The notes under the pieces: model-generated
The model's input: only the letters and a program-made list of their open reading frames with translations
Told to the model about the DNA's origin: nothing
The model's database searches: none
Shown here: one piece after another, positions 1 to 6,711 of the stretch
Position numbering within the stretch: position 1 is the stretch's first letter
Layout: every line of letters begins with the position of its first letter
Source: an uncultured Coprococcus sp.
GTDB lineage: Bacteria; Bacillota; Clostridia; Lachnospirales; Lachnospiraceae
Assembly (NCBI GenBank): GCA_900557435.1
Contig: USSH01000088.1
Location: 1 to 8,772, forward strand
Direction of reading: 5' to 3'
DNA length: 8,772 nt
Made by a program: the position numbers and the translations under genes

Positions 1-1
1 T

Positions 2-595
2 CTTGAAGATAAGAATAATCTTGAAAAAATATTCCATCGCCCAATAACAGGTTTTGCTTATCCTAACGGTTCTTTTGACAGCCGCATCGTTGATATTGCA
101 AAGTCAGTCGGAATCAAATATGCGCGCGTAACCAACGACAGATATGCTGCTACCAAGGCTGCCGAGAATTACGCTTCCAGTGCGGAGGGACCTATCCCTA
201 TCGGTGATGAAAACGGTTTCTTTATGCCTGATGATTATATGAGATGGGTTCCAACCTGTCATCACAATCATAACCTTATTGATTTCGGCAAAAAGTTCAT
301 GGCACTTACTAAAAAGCAGTATCTTTACATGATGTATGTCTGGGGACACAGCTTTGAATTTGAAAGAAACAATAATTGGGAAGTTATAGAAAAATTCTGC
401 GAGATGATTGCTAACCGTGATGATATCTGGTATGCAACTAATTCAGAAATTGTTGAATACAATGAATTATTTGACAGACTTGAATTCTTTTCTGATAATG
501 AATATGTACATAATCCATCTGTAAAATCAGTATGGCTTGCTGTTAATAACGACACTATTATTGAAGTAAAAGGCGGCGAAACAGTTAAATTATAA
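2..595 (+). CDS. Polysaccharide deacetylase (CE4/NodB-like), C-terminal part
   Basis: The reading frame is open from the left edge (codons start at base 2) to TAA at 593-595 and gives 197 residues without a start, so the true N-terminus lies outside the window. The Met at 224 is internal. Recognisable segments are FHRPITGFAYPNGSFD near the beginning, then GIKYARVT, a W-x-P-T-CHHN stretch and VWGHSFEFE followed by NNW. Together these match the late motifs of NodB-homology carbohydrate deacetylases as found in clostridia; the His of WGHS probably corresponds to the late conserved catalytic His. The family removes acetyl groups from amino sugars of cell-wall or exopolysaccharides. The N-terminal metal-binding Asp/His motifs cannot be checked. 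After the domain comes a short tail (SVWLAVNNDTIIEVKGGE) resembling a small beta segment. The gene converges on iorB and its codons look more AT-rich than those of iorAB. Family assignment is fairly sure; the substrate is unknown. Confidence 0.8.
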   Translation, partial: LEDKNNLEKIFHRPITGFAYPNGSFDSRIVDIAKSVGIKYARVTNDRYAATKAAENYASSAEGPIPIGDENGFFMPDDYMRWVPTCHHNHNLIDFGKKFMALTKKQYLYMMYVWGHSFEFERNNNWEVIEKFCEMIANRDDIWYATNSEIVEYNELFDRLEFFSDNEYVHNPSVKSVWLAVNNDTIIEVKGGETVKL

Positions 596-655
596 AGTTA
601 TATTTTAATAACTAATTAATAAATCCCCGCCATCTTATTATTTTATTGTTATCGT
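596..655. other. Convergent intergenic gap with weak AT hairpin
   Basis: This 60-nt gap separates the convergent stops of the deacetylase and iorB. An inverted repeat AGTTAT (596-601) / ATAACT (608-613) with a 6-nt loop begins right after the deacetylase stop. It is entirely A+T, with no G+C-rich stem and no clean U run, so it is at best a weak terminator. No convincing terminator is visible for iorB either. Confidence 0.25.
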
Positions 656-1237
656 TTACAGATTATATCCTACCTCAAATGCCTCGAGGTTCTTCTCAAC
701 TGTCTTAGGTGGAACAGTGTTCTTTATAACTTCAACCCATGCATCATGTGAGAAATCCATATGCTGAGCTGCAATACCTATGATAACCGTGTTGAATACC
801 TTGTTATTTCCAAGTTTCTTTGCCTCGTCCATGGCATCCACAGATATTACCTTATGCTCCTTGCTGAGTTTTTCTATAATTCCATCAGGGTACTGAGCTG
901 CCCCTGTTACCACCGTGATAGGATCTATTCTCTGATCATTGACTATGATAACACCGTCTTTCTTCAGAAAATGTGCGTATCTGAGTGCCTCAAGTCTCTC
1001 AAATGCTATAAGAACATCTGCACAGCCTTCCTCCACGATCGGCTCATTTACTTTCTCGCCGTATCTTACATATGTTACAACGCTTCCGCCTCTCTGGCTC
1101 ATTCCGTGAACCTCTGACAGCTTTACATCATAGCCTGCTGCTGTTGTGATTCCACCAAGTATACGGCTTGTGAGAAGGGTTCCCTGTCCGCCTACGCCGA
1201 CGATCATTATATTCTTTGTCTCCATTCCAGTACTCAT
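656..1237 (-). CDS. iorB: Indolepyruvate:ferredoxin oxidoreductase, beta subunit
   Basis: The 193-residue product is the gamma-domain-type subunit of the 2-oxoacid:ferredoxin oxidoreductase superfamily. It partners IorA in oxidative decarboxylation of indolepyruvate and other aryl-pyruvates to aryl-acetyl-CoA, passing electrons to ferredoxin in the cytoplasm. The family signature is visible: glycine-rich IMIVGVGGQGTLLTSRIL (residues 10-27), then KLSEVHGMSQRGGSVVTYVRYG, typical of this subunit, and later VFNTVIIGIAA. Length is normal for IorB. The start is ATG at 1237, preceded by a strong GGGAGGAG site 8 nt upstream that lies inside the last codons of iorA; only 2 nt separate the iorA stop from this start, so translation is probably coupled. 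Met5 is an alternative start but would be badly spaced from the ribosome site. Confidence 0.95.
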   Translation of the reverse strand: MSTGMETKNIMIVGVGGQGTLLTSRILGGITTAAGYDVKLSEVHGMSQRGGSVVTYVRYGEKVNEPIVEEGCADVLIAFERLEALRYAHFLKKDGVIIVNDQRIDPITVVTGAAQYPDGIIEKLSKEHKVISVDAMDEAKKLGNNKVFNTVIIGIAAQHMDFSHDAWVEVIKNTVPPKTVEKNLEAFEVGYNL

Positions 1238-1239
1238 GA

Positions 1240-2982
1240 TTAGAACTCCTCCCTTTCTATAGCATCAAACTTACAACGTTTCATACACAGCCCGCAGCCT
1301 GTACAGAGTGTGTCGTCTATACGGATGGTTCCATCCTCCTGCCTGATAACCGCAGGACATCCTGGCTTTAAGCACATACCGCACTTCTTACACTTCTCAG
1401 GTATTGCCTTGCATCTTCCTGTTATCTTAGTCGTCTTCAAGAGTACACAAGGTGACTTTGTGATGATGACTGATAACTCATCCTTCGCAGTTTCTTCCTT
1501 GATCAGTTTCTTAAGTCCATCTATGTCAAATGCATTTATCTCATTGACATTCTGAATACCAAGTGCTTTGCAGAGATTGTATATATCAATGGCATATGTA
1601 GGATCGCCCATCAAGGTCTTGCCTGTCGCTGCGTGGTCCTGATGTCCTGTCATACCTGTTGTCGAGTTGTCAAGTATGATGACTGTTCCTGTGCTCTGGT
1701 TGTATACCATGTTCATGAGTGAGTTCACTCCTGTGTGAAGGAATGTTGAATCACCGATGACTGCCACCCAATTCTTTATGTAATCCTTACCCTTTGCTTT
1801 CTCCATTCCGTGAAGGGTTGAGATAGATGAACCCATACAGACCGTTGTATCTATAACGCTGAGCGGTGCAACAGCTCCAAGTGTATAACATCCGATATCT
1901 CCTGCTGCGTGAATCTTCAGCTCCGAGAGAACAGAGAATACACTTCTATGTGGGCAGCCCGGACAAAGGATAGGTGGTCTTGCCGGAACCTGAGCAGCCT
2001 CAGCTGTCTCTACCTTCTCGCCGAGAAGTTTCTCTCTGAGCATATTTGCACTGTACTCGCCCTGAACTGTGAGCAGCTCCTTGCCGACTGCGTCTATGCC
2101 CCACGCTCTGACCTGAGTCTCGATATGTGGCTCCAGCTCCTCGATGACATATACCTTGTCTACCTGAGCGCAGAAGTCCTCGATCATCTTTCTTGGAAGC
2201 GGATTTACCATGCCAAGCTTTAAGACTGATGCATTTGGCATAGCCTCTCTGACATACTGATAAGGAATACCGCTGGTGATGACACCCACGCTCTTGTCCC
2301 TCATCTCAACTCTGTTGATCGGCATGTCAGCACCGTCTGCTGCCATATCCTTAAGTCTTTGCTCTACGAATACATGACGTGGTATAGCGTTGCCAGGCAT
2401 CATGACATATTTTCTGATATTTCTCTCATATGGCTTGTCAGGAATCTCCTGTCTGTCACAAAGCTCTACAACACCCTGTGAGTGTGAGAGTCTTGTGGTT
2501 GTACGGAGCATTACAGGAGTATCATACTTCTCACTCAGCTCAAATGCATACTTTGTGAAATCCTTTGCCTCCTGGCTGTCTGAAGGCTCAACTACTGGTA
2601 TCATAGCTGTTCTTGCGACAAGTCTTGAATCCTGCTCATTCTGTGATGAATACATTCCAGGATCGTCTGCTGCCACCAGTACCATACCTCCGTTCACACC
2701 TGTATATGCAGCGGTGAACAGTGGATCTGATGCCACATTAACACCTACATGTTTCATTGAAACTATAGATCTTACACCTGAAAACGATGCTCCTATAGCT
2801 ACCTCTGTGGCAACCTTCTCATTTGGTGACCACTCTGAATATATGTCCCCCTTGTACTGCACCATATTCTCACTGATCTCTGTACTTGGTGTTCCAGGAT
2901 ATGCCGCTGACACCTTGACACCTGCCTCATAACAGCCTCTTGCGATGGCTGCGTTACCAAGCATAATCTTTTTCTCGCCCAT
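1240..2982 (-). CDS. iorA: Indolepyruvate:ferredoxin oxidoreductase, alpha subunit
   Basis: This 580-residue large subunit carries thiamine diphosphate and two [4Fe-4S] clusters and decarboxylates aryl-pyruvates produced by aromatic amino-acid transamination. Domain order: an N-terminal pyrimidine-binding domain (LGNAAIARGCYEAGV, AAYPGTPSTEI, residues 8-36), a middle transketolase-C-like domain (about 230-325), the CPGCPHR motif (340-346), a TPP pyrophosphate-binding domain with GDSTF (410-414) and the DN at 438-439, and a C-terminal bacterial ferredoxin domain. The latter has Cys531-x2-Cys534-x2-Cys537-x4-Cys542-Pro and Cys560-x2-Cys563-x2-Cys566-x3-Cys570, so both clusters appear intact. 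Length fits the family. ATG at 2982 follows a GGAAGG ribosome site. It is the first gene of an iorA-iorB operon with a promoter predicted about 80 nt upstream. No defect is seen. Confidence 0.97.
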   Translation of the reverse strand: MGEKKIMLGNAAIARGCYEAGVKVSAAYPGTPSTEISENMVQYKGDIYSEWSPNEKVATEVAIGASFSGVRSIVSMKHVGVNVASDPLFTAAYTGVNGGMVLVAADDPGMYSSQNEQDSRLVARTAMIPVVEPSDSQEAKDFTKYAFELSEKYDTPVMLRTTTRLSHSQGVVELCDRQEIPDKPYERNIRKYVMMPGNAIPRHVFVEQRLKDMAADGADMPINRVEMRDKSVGVITSGIPYQYVREAMPNASVLKLGMVNPLPRKMIEDFCAQVDKVYVIEELEPHIETQVRAWGIDAVGKELLTVQGEYSANMLREKLLGEKVETAEAAQVPARPPILCPGCPHRSVFSVLSELKIHAAGDIGCYTLGAVAPLSVIDTTVCMGSSISTLHGMEKAKGKDYIKNWVAVIGDSTFLHTGVNSLMNMVYNQSTGTVIILDNSTTGMTGHQDHAATGKTLMGDPTYAIDIYNLCKALGIQNVNEINAFDIDGLKKLIKEETAKDELSVIITKSPCVLLKTTKITGRCKAIPEKCKKCGMCLKPGCPAVIRQEDGTIRIDDTLCTGCGLCMKRCKFDAIEREEF

Positions 2983-3014
2983 GAATCTTATCCTTCCTGT
3001 TTATTGATATTCGT

Positions 3015-3031
3015 AACTGTTCAAAACAGTT
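3015..3031. promoter_or_regulatory. Perfect 7-3-7 palindrome in the iorA leader
   Basis: AACTGTT and AACAGTT are exact inverted repeats separated by CAA (plus-strand reading). The site lies 33-49 nt upstream of the iorA start and downstream of the predicted -10 box, so it could be a repressor operator or a small hairpin in the 5' leader. It is not followed by a U run, so it is not a terminator. The binding factor is unknown. Confidence 0.45.
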
Positions 3032-3063
3032 TTGTTTTGTCTCATTCGACACTCTAATTTGTT

Positions 3064-3092
3064 ATTATACAAGAATTATCAATAAAAAAAAA
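3064..3092 (-). promoter_or_regulatory. Predicted sigma-A promoter of iorAB
   Basis: On the minus strand there is a perfect TATAAT at 3069-3064. The -35 position, 17 bp upstream, falls in a run of nine T (3092-3084) rather than a TTGACA box. The T run may act as an upstream A/T element. Predicted transcription starts near 3057, giving a leader of about 75 nt that contains the palindrome at 3015-3031. The -10 is convincing, the -35 is not. Confidence 0.5.
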
Positions 3093-3160
3093 GAGGTAAT
3101 TATCTGGGCTCTCTTCTGTTCTCTGTCTTCTATCATTTATGATTTTGAATATAACATACT

Positions 3161-3204
3161 AAAGCCCCGCACGTTACCACATAGTGATCAACGTGTGGAG
3201 CTTT
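3161..3204 (-). terminator. Hairpin terminator after the VWA lipoprotein gene
   Basis: Arms 3161-3175 and 3190-3204 pair over 15 positions around a 14-nt loop. In the minus-strand RNA there is one G-U wobble and one A-C mismatch. The stem starts with AAAGC and ends with GCTTT, about 20 nt beyond the VWA stop codon. The RNA then continues AGTATGTTATATT, which is U-containing but not a pure U run. In plus orientation the stem also forms with one mismatch, so it may block read-through in both directions. It separates the sigma/VWA unit from iorAB. Confidence 0.65.
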
Positions 3205-3224
3205 CCATATAGAATATAATATTT

Positions 3225-5105
3225 TTATGAAAAAAGCTTTCTGGTTCTCTCAACTAAGTTCTCAAAATCCTGCCATTGCTTTGCGGTTATATCTTCCCCT
3301 ATGTCTTTATTCTCAGCCGTTCCTTTTCCATATGGCATTGTCTTTATTTCGTTAAGTTTACTCTCTAACTGCTTCTTTACCATATTCAAATCCGCATCGC
3401 CCTTATATTCGCTGTCTTTCAATATCATGCCGTAAGCTGCCACAGCACTCGCAGCACACATATCTGCGGACATCTCACTGCTATAGCTGTCAGTACTTAC
3501 CACACAACTCACCAGAGTGCTCTTATCCCCATCCGGCTCTTTATATCTTATGTTAACCGTCGCAAGTTCACCGAAATAGTCATCTGCACCATCTCCATTA
3601 TCCGTACTGGTGTGTGATACAGCCCCCGACATATCTACCTGTCCGGATTTTTCTCCGTACTTCCGTTCAGCCGAAGGCACTTCAAAATCAGAATCCGCAG
3701 GCACTATCTCATAGAGTGCCGTCACCATATGTCCCGCACCTATCTCACCGCCGTCCACCGCATCATTATCAAAATCCGCATCGGCTAAGGCTCTGTTCTC
3801 ATAGCCTATTTGTCTATAACCCTTGACATTTGCCGGGTTGAACTCTATCTGAAACTTCACGTCCTTGGCAACGGTGTTCAGTGTGCCTCCCATCTCGTCC
3901 ACCAGCACCTTCTTCGCCTCATACGCAGAATCTATAAATGCATAGCTTCCATCACCGTTATCCGCCAGTGCCTCAAGCTTGTTGTCCTTCAGATTGTCCG
4001 TTCCAAAACCGAGAACACTGAGGAAGATATTATTTTTCTTCTTCTCCTCCGTTATCAGATCCACGAGGTCACTCTCACTTGTAAGGCCCACATTCAGATC
4101 CCCATCGGTTGCAAGTATGACGCGGTTGTTTCCACCATCTATGAAGTTCTTCTCCGCCAGCTCATAAGCTGTGATGATGGCATCGCCGCCGTTGGTGCAG
4201 CCCTCGGCTGTCATACTTGAAAGCGCCTCATTTATCGTGTACTGCTCTGAACCGGATGTGCCCGAGAGCACCACCGTATCCTCACCCGCATAGGTTACTA
4301 TGCTCACCCTGTCATTCTCATCCAGATTCTCCGCCAGCATAGCAAATGACTGCTGCACAAGCGGGAGCTTATTGTCGTCATACATGGATCCCGAGGTGTC
4401 GATCAGAAACACCAGATTTGAAGGCTTCTTGTCATTGAAATCTATCTCATCTGTGTTGATCCCTACCATCATAAGCTTTGTATCCTTATTCCATGGGCAA
4501 TCAGAATACTCTGTGTATATAGCGAACTTCTCTCCGTCATCCGGCTTTTTCCTATAATCATAGGTGAAATAGTTCAGCATCTCCTCTATCCTAACCGCTC
4601 CGTCAGGCGGCAGACATCCCGACTCTATATAAGACCTTATGTTGCTGTAGGACGCCGTATCCCTGTCTGCCGCAAATGTAGAAAGTGGTCTGTCTGCCGT
4701 GGACACAAATCCGTTCTCTGTCATGCTGTCATATTCTCTCGTATCGTAGGCGATTTCTGAGTACATATCATTTGAAGTATCTCCCACCGACGCCGTCTCT
4801 CCAACGATGTTCACCGCATCACAATATTCTTCCGAATACATAACAGAATCTGACTCACAGCCAAATAGACTATTCACGCCATTATCCTGCCTTGATTTCT
4901 TTATTTGCTGACTCTCTTTTTCCCTGTACTTTTCAGCTATACTTTCTGTGTCATCCGTTCTATCACCGTCATCTTGTTTCTGTGTACTCTGTGTCTTCTC
5001 ACTTTGATCTCTGTCATCTGTCCCCTTATGTGTACAGCCACATACACCACCGGCTGCAAGTGTAAAAGCCATACATAAGCAGACAATCTTTTTCGCTTTA
5101 ACCAT
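3225..5105 (-). CDS. VWA-domain lipoprotein of the YfbK type
   Basis: The 626-residue protein begins with a basic/hydrophobic signal sequence ending in VCGC (Cys24), an acceptable if atypical lipobox, so it is probably a membrane-anchored lipoprotein on the outer face. A polar Lys/Asp/Gln-rich linker follows (about 25-80), then a YfbK N-terminal-like region (RPLSTFAADRDTASYSNIRSYIESGCLPP and EEMLNYFTYDY, 139-184). The VWA domain (about 228-405) has a complete metal-ion adhesion site: DTSGS at 236-240, Thr304 and Asp334 in ATDGD. The C-terminal part (about 410-620) matches the extra domain of YfbK-type proteins, ending in WQDFENLVERTRKLF. The intact metal site suggests cation-dependent protein or glycan binding; the partner is unknown. 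ATG at 5105 follows AAGGAGG at an 8-nt spacing. It is the last gene of the sigma-factor unit, 150 nt downstream of the anti-sigma gene, and its ribosome site may be masked by an upstream complement. Confidence 0.88.
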   Translation of the reverse strand: MVKAKKIVCLCMAFTLAAGGVCGCTHKGTDDRDQSEKTQSTQKQDDGDRTDDTESIAEKYREKESQQIKKSRQDNGVNSLFGCESDSVMYSEEYCDAVNIVGETASVGDTSNDMYSEIAYDTREYDSMTENGFVSTADRPLSTFAADRDTASYSNIRSYIESGCLPPDGAVRIEEMLNYFTYDYRKKPDDGEKFAIYTEYSDCPWNKDTKLMMVGINTDEIDFNDKKPSNLVFLIDTSGSMYDDNKLPLVQQSFAMLAENLDENDRVSIVTYAGEDTVVLSGTSGSEQYTINEALSSMTAEGCTNGGDAIITAYELAEKNFIDGGNNRVILATDGDLNVGLTSESDLVDLITEEKKKNNIFLSVLGFGTDNLKDNKLEALADNGDGSYAFIDSAYEAKKVLVDEMGGTLNTVAKDVKFQIEFNPANVKGYRQIGYENRALADADFDNDAVDGGEIGAGHMVTALYEIVPADSDFEVPSAERKYGEKSGQVDMSGAVSHTSTDNGDGADDYFGELATVNIRYKEPDGDKSTLVSCVVSTDSYSSEMSADMCAASAVAAYGMILKDSEYKGDADLNMVKKQLESKLNEIKTMPYGKGTAENKDIGEDITAKQWQDFENLVERTRKLFS

Positions 5106-5226
5106 AAAAATGCCCTCCTTTTGGAAATATACTAAGCTCGCAATCGCGTTTCCATGCGCTGTGCGCGGTATCTGCGTGCTTCACTTCTGATATCCAATAT
5201 ACGGATGGGCATTTACATTTTATGGT
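5101..5226 (-). promoter_or_regulatory. Long-range inverted repeat masking the VWA gene's RBS and start codon
   Basis: On the plus strand the left arm 5101-5118 covers the complement of the VWA gene's second codon, ATG, spacer and part of the Shine-Dalgarno. Its reverse complement recurs at 5203-5226 in the order GGA, (T), GGGCAT, (TTACA), TTTTATGGT. All 18 bases of the left arm are matched, with 1-nt and 5-nt bulges in the right arm. TTGGA (5121-5125) and TCCAA (5193-5197) add five pairs after an internal loop. In the minus-strand mRNA this would fold the intergenic region into a stem closing off the ribosome site and AUG. Translational control is an inference; the complementarity is directly seen. 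Confidence 0.5.
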
Positions 5227-5228
5227 AT

Positions 5229-5264
5229 TTTTTAATTATCTTTTTAATTATCTTTTTAATTATT
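5229..5264. repeat. Three tandem copies of a 12-bp AT-rich repeat
   Basis: TTTTTAATTATC occurs at 5229-5240 and 5241-5252, with a third copy ending in T instead of C at 5253-5264. The array overlaps the stop codon of the anti-sigma gene (5258-5256). The unit is a multiple of three, so on the minus strand every copy repeats an in-frame TAA, and gain or loss of copies would not change the protein end. It adjoins the right arm of the inverted repeat that faces the VWA ribosome site. Confidence 0.85.
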
Positions 5265-6134
5265 TTCAAAGACCCACATATCAGCGGATTCATCATAGCC
5301 GACCAATCTTACGGTTATCGCATCTCCTATGGACGCACTCCAATCTCCTGCTTCCGGACAGATCGATATCCTGCTGCCTGTATGCAGTGTGTCTGTGCCA
5401 TCTTCACCTGATATGCTCTTTATTTCTACTGTGTAAAATGTAGCTGATACTCTGGTGCTATATACAGTATCTACAACCTCTGCTTCGATCACTATGTCGG
5501 TCTTCGCATCAGAATCCGCCGAATTGTTCACTGTATTCATCGACACAGAATCAGACGACATATCATTTTCGGACTCAGCAGCCGCTGAAGCCTCATTCTT
5601 CGATGTTTCAGCGCGTTCAGCCTGCTCCTCCTGATAACTTGAATCTATATCATCAGCCATGTCCGCAGGATATGCCTCATTACCACTTTCCGTATCTTCC
5701 GCACCTTCTGTACCTGTGGTATCTTGTCTGTAGACAGCCGAATCCGACATTGTTCTAGAGTTCATGGACCTGTTTGTCGTGAGTCTGTTCATGATCGGCA
5801 TCGCGATCAAAACCGCCGCAATGGCTGCCGCCACCAGAGAGCCGGATATTATCCTAGCCATCTTTACACGCTTGTTATTCTTTTTTCTTCTTTTTGAGTC
5901 CTCCATCATCATCATGAGGATCTCGGCATCCGCATTTCCCGATCTGTGCTTATCCACCTGATCTGCTCCAGCTTCTATGCGTGACCACAGATCCGGTACA
6001 TCTGCATCTAGATTTTTAAGGTATGCATCAACTATATCGTCATCGTTTTCATTTGCTGCGTCATCTGGTATCTCTGATATGTTTTCATTTTCTTCGTCAT
6101 ATACATTGTCCTGCTTCGTATCTTCCGCTCTCAC
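5256..6134 (-). CDS. Single-pass membrane protein, probable anti-sigma factor
   Basis: The start is set at GTG 6134, because AGGAGGT lies 8 nt upstream; the in-frame GTG at 6143 would overlap that site. This gives 292 residues and a GTGA overlap with the sigma-factor stop. The N-terminal part (1-90) is acidic and predicted cytoplasmic, with a VPDLWSRIEAG segment (46-56) like those in N-terminal regions of membrane anti-sigma proteins. A basic stretch KRRKKNNKRVK (81-91) precedes a single membrane helix (about 94-114), indicating N-in topology. Outside the membrane come a long low-complexity Asp/Glu/Ser/Ala linker (about 130-212) and a compact, probably beta-rich C-terminal domain (213-292). 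No HxxxCxxC zinc anti-sigma motif is present. The assignment rests on position, topology and coupling with the sigma gene. The external domain may sense an envelope signal or contact the VWA lipoprotein; both are inference. Confidence 0.7.
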   Translation of the reverse strand: MRAEDTKQDNVYDEENENISEIPDDAANENDDDIVDAYLKNLDADVPDLWSRIEAGADQVDKHRSGNADAEILMMMMEDSKRRKKNNKRVKMARIISGSLVAAAIAAVLIAMPIMNRLTTNRSMNSRTMSDSAVYRQDTTGTEGAEDTESGNEAYPADMADDIDSSYQEEQAERAETSKNEASAAAESENDMSSDSVSMNTVNNSADSDAKTDIVIEAEVVDTVYSTRVSATFYTVEIKSISGEDGTDTLHTGSRISICPEAGDWSASIGDAITVRLVGYDESADMWVFENN

Positions 6135-6655
6135 AGTCTGCACCTCCTCATTTTTTTAATCGCTTCACTGTATAGCCACGTCACGGTTCCCATAGGGCGT
6201 CCGGTCATCTCTGAAATTTCTTTAAACGTAAACCCTCCAACCGTCTTCAGATCAAGCACCTCCCGTTCATCGGGCTTTAGTATTTTCACAGCCTGCTGCA
6301 ATGTCATTCTGTTCACAATCTCATCTTCATGACTTTCCCTGTTGTTATCCGGAGATTCAGGGATTTCGTCCACCAGAGCCTCTCTGCCAAGCTTCCGGAC
6401 TCTGTCCACAGCCATATTCTTTGCTATCGTGACCATCCATCTCTTATGTCCATTTCCCGGTCTATAGCTTGCAGAAATACTGTACATCTTTATAAAGAAT
6501 TCTGACGTTATATCCTCCGCTTCCTCCCGCTGTCCTATAACGTCATACACAACCGCATATATCAGCCTCAGATATTCTTCATATATGAAACGCAGACTTT
6601 CCCTGTCGCCTTTAGCCATCGCAGACATACACCTTGTAAAATCACTGTCTGTCAT
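6131..6655 (-). CDS. ECF-type RNA polymerase sigma factor
   Basis: The 174-residue product has the two-domain layout of extracytoplasmic-function sigma factors. Region 2 (about 18-90) contains LRFIYEEYLRLIYAVVYDVIG, then EEAEDITSEFFIKMY, which contacts core polymerase, and HKRWMVTIAKNMAVDRVRK for the -10 element. A variable linker (about 91-115) leads to region 4 (about 116-172) with LKPDEREVLDLKTVGGFTFKEI and the helix-turn-helix EISEMTGRPMGTVTWLYSEAIKKMRR for the -35 element. Regions 1.1 and 3 are absent, as expected. ATG at 6655 follows AAGGGAG at a good distance. The stop overlaps the next gene's GTG in a GTGA junction, the usual sigma/anti-sigma coupling. Targets probably include its own operon, but no clear ECF-type promoter with an AAC-containing -35 was recognised here. 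ECF subgroup not determined. Confidence 0.93.
   Translation of the reverse strand: MTDSDFTRCMSAMAKGDRESLRFIYEEYLRLIYAVVYDVIGQREEAEDITSEFFIKMYSISASYRPGNGHKRWMVTIAKNMAVDRVRKLGREALVDEIPESPDNNRESHEDEIVNRMTLQQAVKILKPDEREVLDLKTVGGFTFKEISEMTGRPMGTVTWLYSEAIKKMRRCRL
6142..6148 (-). promoter_or_regulatory. Ribosome binding site deciding the GTG 6134 start
   Basis: AGGAGGT on the minus strand lies inside the last sense codons of the sigma gene, where AGG AGG encodes two Arg. It is 8 nt from GTG 6134 but overlaps the alternative GTG 6143. This excludes the longer reading and indicates translational coupling with the sigma factor. Confidence 0.8.
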
Positions 6656-6675
6656 ATATTTCTCCCTTCTTCTTA

Positions 6676-6681
6676 ATTATA
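6676..6681 (-). promoter_or_regulatory. Possible -10 box ahead of the sigma gene
   Basis: A perfect TATAAT on the minus strand lies about 20 nt upstream of the sigma-factor ATG. No good -35 is seen 16-18 bp upstream, and the resulting leader would be only about 14 nt, just including the ribosome site. The 56-nt gap from the upstream gene shows no terminator, so read-through from that gene is equally possible. Confidence 0.3.
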
Positions 6682-6711
6682 CGTATCAAATCAACATATT
6701 TATGGCATAAC

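Noticed and set aside
224..595. Complete small gene starting at ATG 224
   Set aside because: The same frame is open to the left edge and encodes deacetylase-like sequence before this Met, so it is the tail of a larger gene.
2390..2932. 180-codon open frame on the plus strand inside iorA
   Set aside because: It is antisense to the well-supported iorA coding region, has no plausible ribosome site and its translation shows no recognisable domain.
5101..5226. Invertible promoter-like segment flanked by inverted repeats
   Set aside because: The arms differ by two insertions, no recombinase is nearby, and one arm is simply the translation start of the VWA gene, so RNA pairing explains the repeat better.
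5154..5443. Plus-strand open frames with IFLIIFLIIF or FNYLFNYLFNYF repeats
   Set aside because: The hydrophobic repeat is only the translation of the 12-bp AT repeat at 5229-5264; the frames run antisense into the anti-sigma gene.
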